A stretch of 64,000 nt of DNA. Origin: Gamsiella multidivaricata. Lineage: Eukaryota > Mortierellomycota > Mortierellomycetes > Mortierellales > Mortierellaceae. The notes below the pieces were generated by a model. That model saw only the letters and a program-made list of their open reading frames with translations. It was not told the origin of the DNA and made no database searches. The position numbers were made by a program, and so were the translations under genes. Below are positions 63,443 to 64,000 of this stretch, piece after piece. Location: NCBI RefSeq assembly GCF_025024155.1, contig NW_026251773.1, positions 1 to 64,000 of the forward strand. Direction: 5' to 3'. Every line of letters begins with the position of its first letter. Position 1 is the first letter of the stretch.

Positions 63443-64000
63443 CTTTGGCGTGCTTTTTTTTTTTTTTTTTTTTTTTACCTGGAGAAAGATGAAAGAAGGG
63501 GTCAGGATGAATGAAGGCGCTGGAGGCGAGTGGAGAGTGAGGAGGAGAAAGAGAAGAGTTGCTCAGGATGATGGCAGAGGTACAAAACAAAGAATGATCG
63601 AAAAGGGTGAACGCGGTTCTTTTTATATATGTCTAGCCACGCGATGAAGTAAAGTGTTGCACACGACTAAGAATGCACTATCACTAGGCTGAAATGTAAC
63701 ACAGGAGGAAGCAGAGTTACCCTGGCTGAACACAAAAAAAAAATCCAGGGCCTTGTACCGCGTGGCCCAATTTACTTCTCAAACAAGTTGCACTGCATTC
63801 ACAAACGAATAAACTGTCGCCCAGTCCCTCGATTGCATGAGTCAAGGAGCTGGCATGTCATGCGCAGGAATGGGTCAGTCCCTCGCTGTATGGCCATCGA
63901 CTTTAGGATACAGGGCACTACATGCTCCTGTGCTAATGTGCGTGGACCATGCAATCTACCTTATCTACCCGTTGGCAAGAGTAATCATTTCCATGCATCA
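63443..64000. other. Kinase promoter/leader and window end
   Basis: About 560 bp upstream of the kinase start. A TATA-like ATATATAAAA lies on the minus strand at 63630-63621, some 180 bp before the ATG, followed by a C/T-rich leader (minus strand) and a T24 run at 63454-63476. No gene is recognised to the window end. Confidence 0.45.

Overview
The window is nuclear DNA of a filamentous fungus, most likely an early-diverging Mucoromycota/Mortierellomycotina-type lineage. The basis is a dense set of unmistakably fungal single-copy genes, many short introns (usually 75-130 nt, GT..AG, a few GC..AG), a fungal Cyr1-type adenylate cyclase, a Dam1/DASH relic and a kinase of the style common in that group. 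The lineage is an inference; no rRNA or marker gene is present. All multi-exon models below were built by hand from splice sites, reading-frame phase and family motifs; each keeps its frame across every junction unless stated.

Layout. 0-6 kb: end of an unknown membrane protein (-), a DUF952 protein (-), a METTL21-type methyltransferase (+), the AP endonuclease Apn2 (-) and a short nucleolar protein resembling the Noc1/CEBPZ N-terminus (+), then a scrap of a gamma-glutamylcyclotransferase-like gene. 6.8-13.5 kb: a complete adenylate cyclase (-; RA, LRR, PP2C-like and cyclase domains). 14.4-22.5 kb: TAPT1/Emp65 (-) and SMC5 (+, 17 exons) fired from a 193-bp shared promoter. 23.9-34.6 kb: a single-pass membrane protein, a C2/Inn1-like protein with a huge Asn-rich tail and the purine enzyme FGAM synthase, all (+). 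36-38.7 kb: a Shg1/BOD1-like COMPASS subunit (-).

39.4-44.9 kb is an accessory island. Two opposite-orientation copies of one TIR element, each apparently bracketed by a 6-bp CANNTG direct repeat, flank a DAM1 gene that carries a frameshift and an in-frame TGA, followed by about 2.7 kb without a recognisable gene. 46-52.6 kb returns to housekeeping: Nug1 GTPase (+), proteasome assembly chaperone 2 (+), Spt4 (-) and Esa1 acetyltransferase (+).

52.7-56.5 kb holds an apparently intact Crypton-type tyrosine recombinase (-), next to a small inverted-repeat element. 57-64 kb: a small membrane protein (-), capping protein beta (-), a degraded F-box/LRR gene (+) and a protein kinase (-) in which the usual beta-3 lysine is missing and a lysine sits at the position used by WNK kinases.

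The most novel items are the CANNTG-targeting TIR family, the intact Crypton, the WNK-like lysine relocation, the broken DAM1 between the TIR copies, and a pair of ~83-bp hairpin elements at 35.0-35.4 kb.
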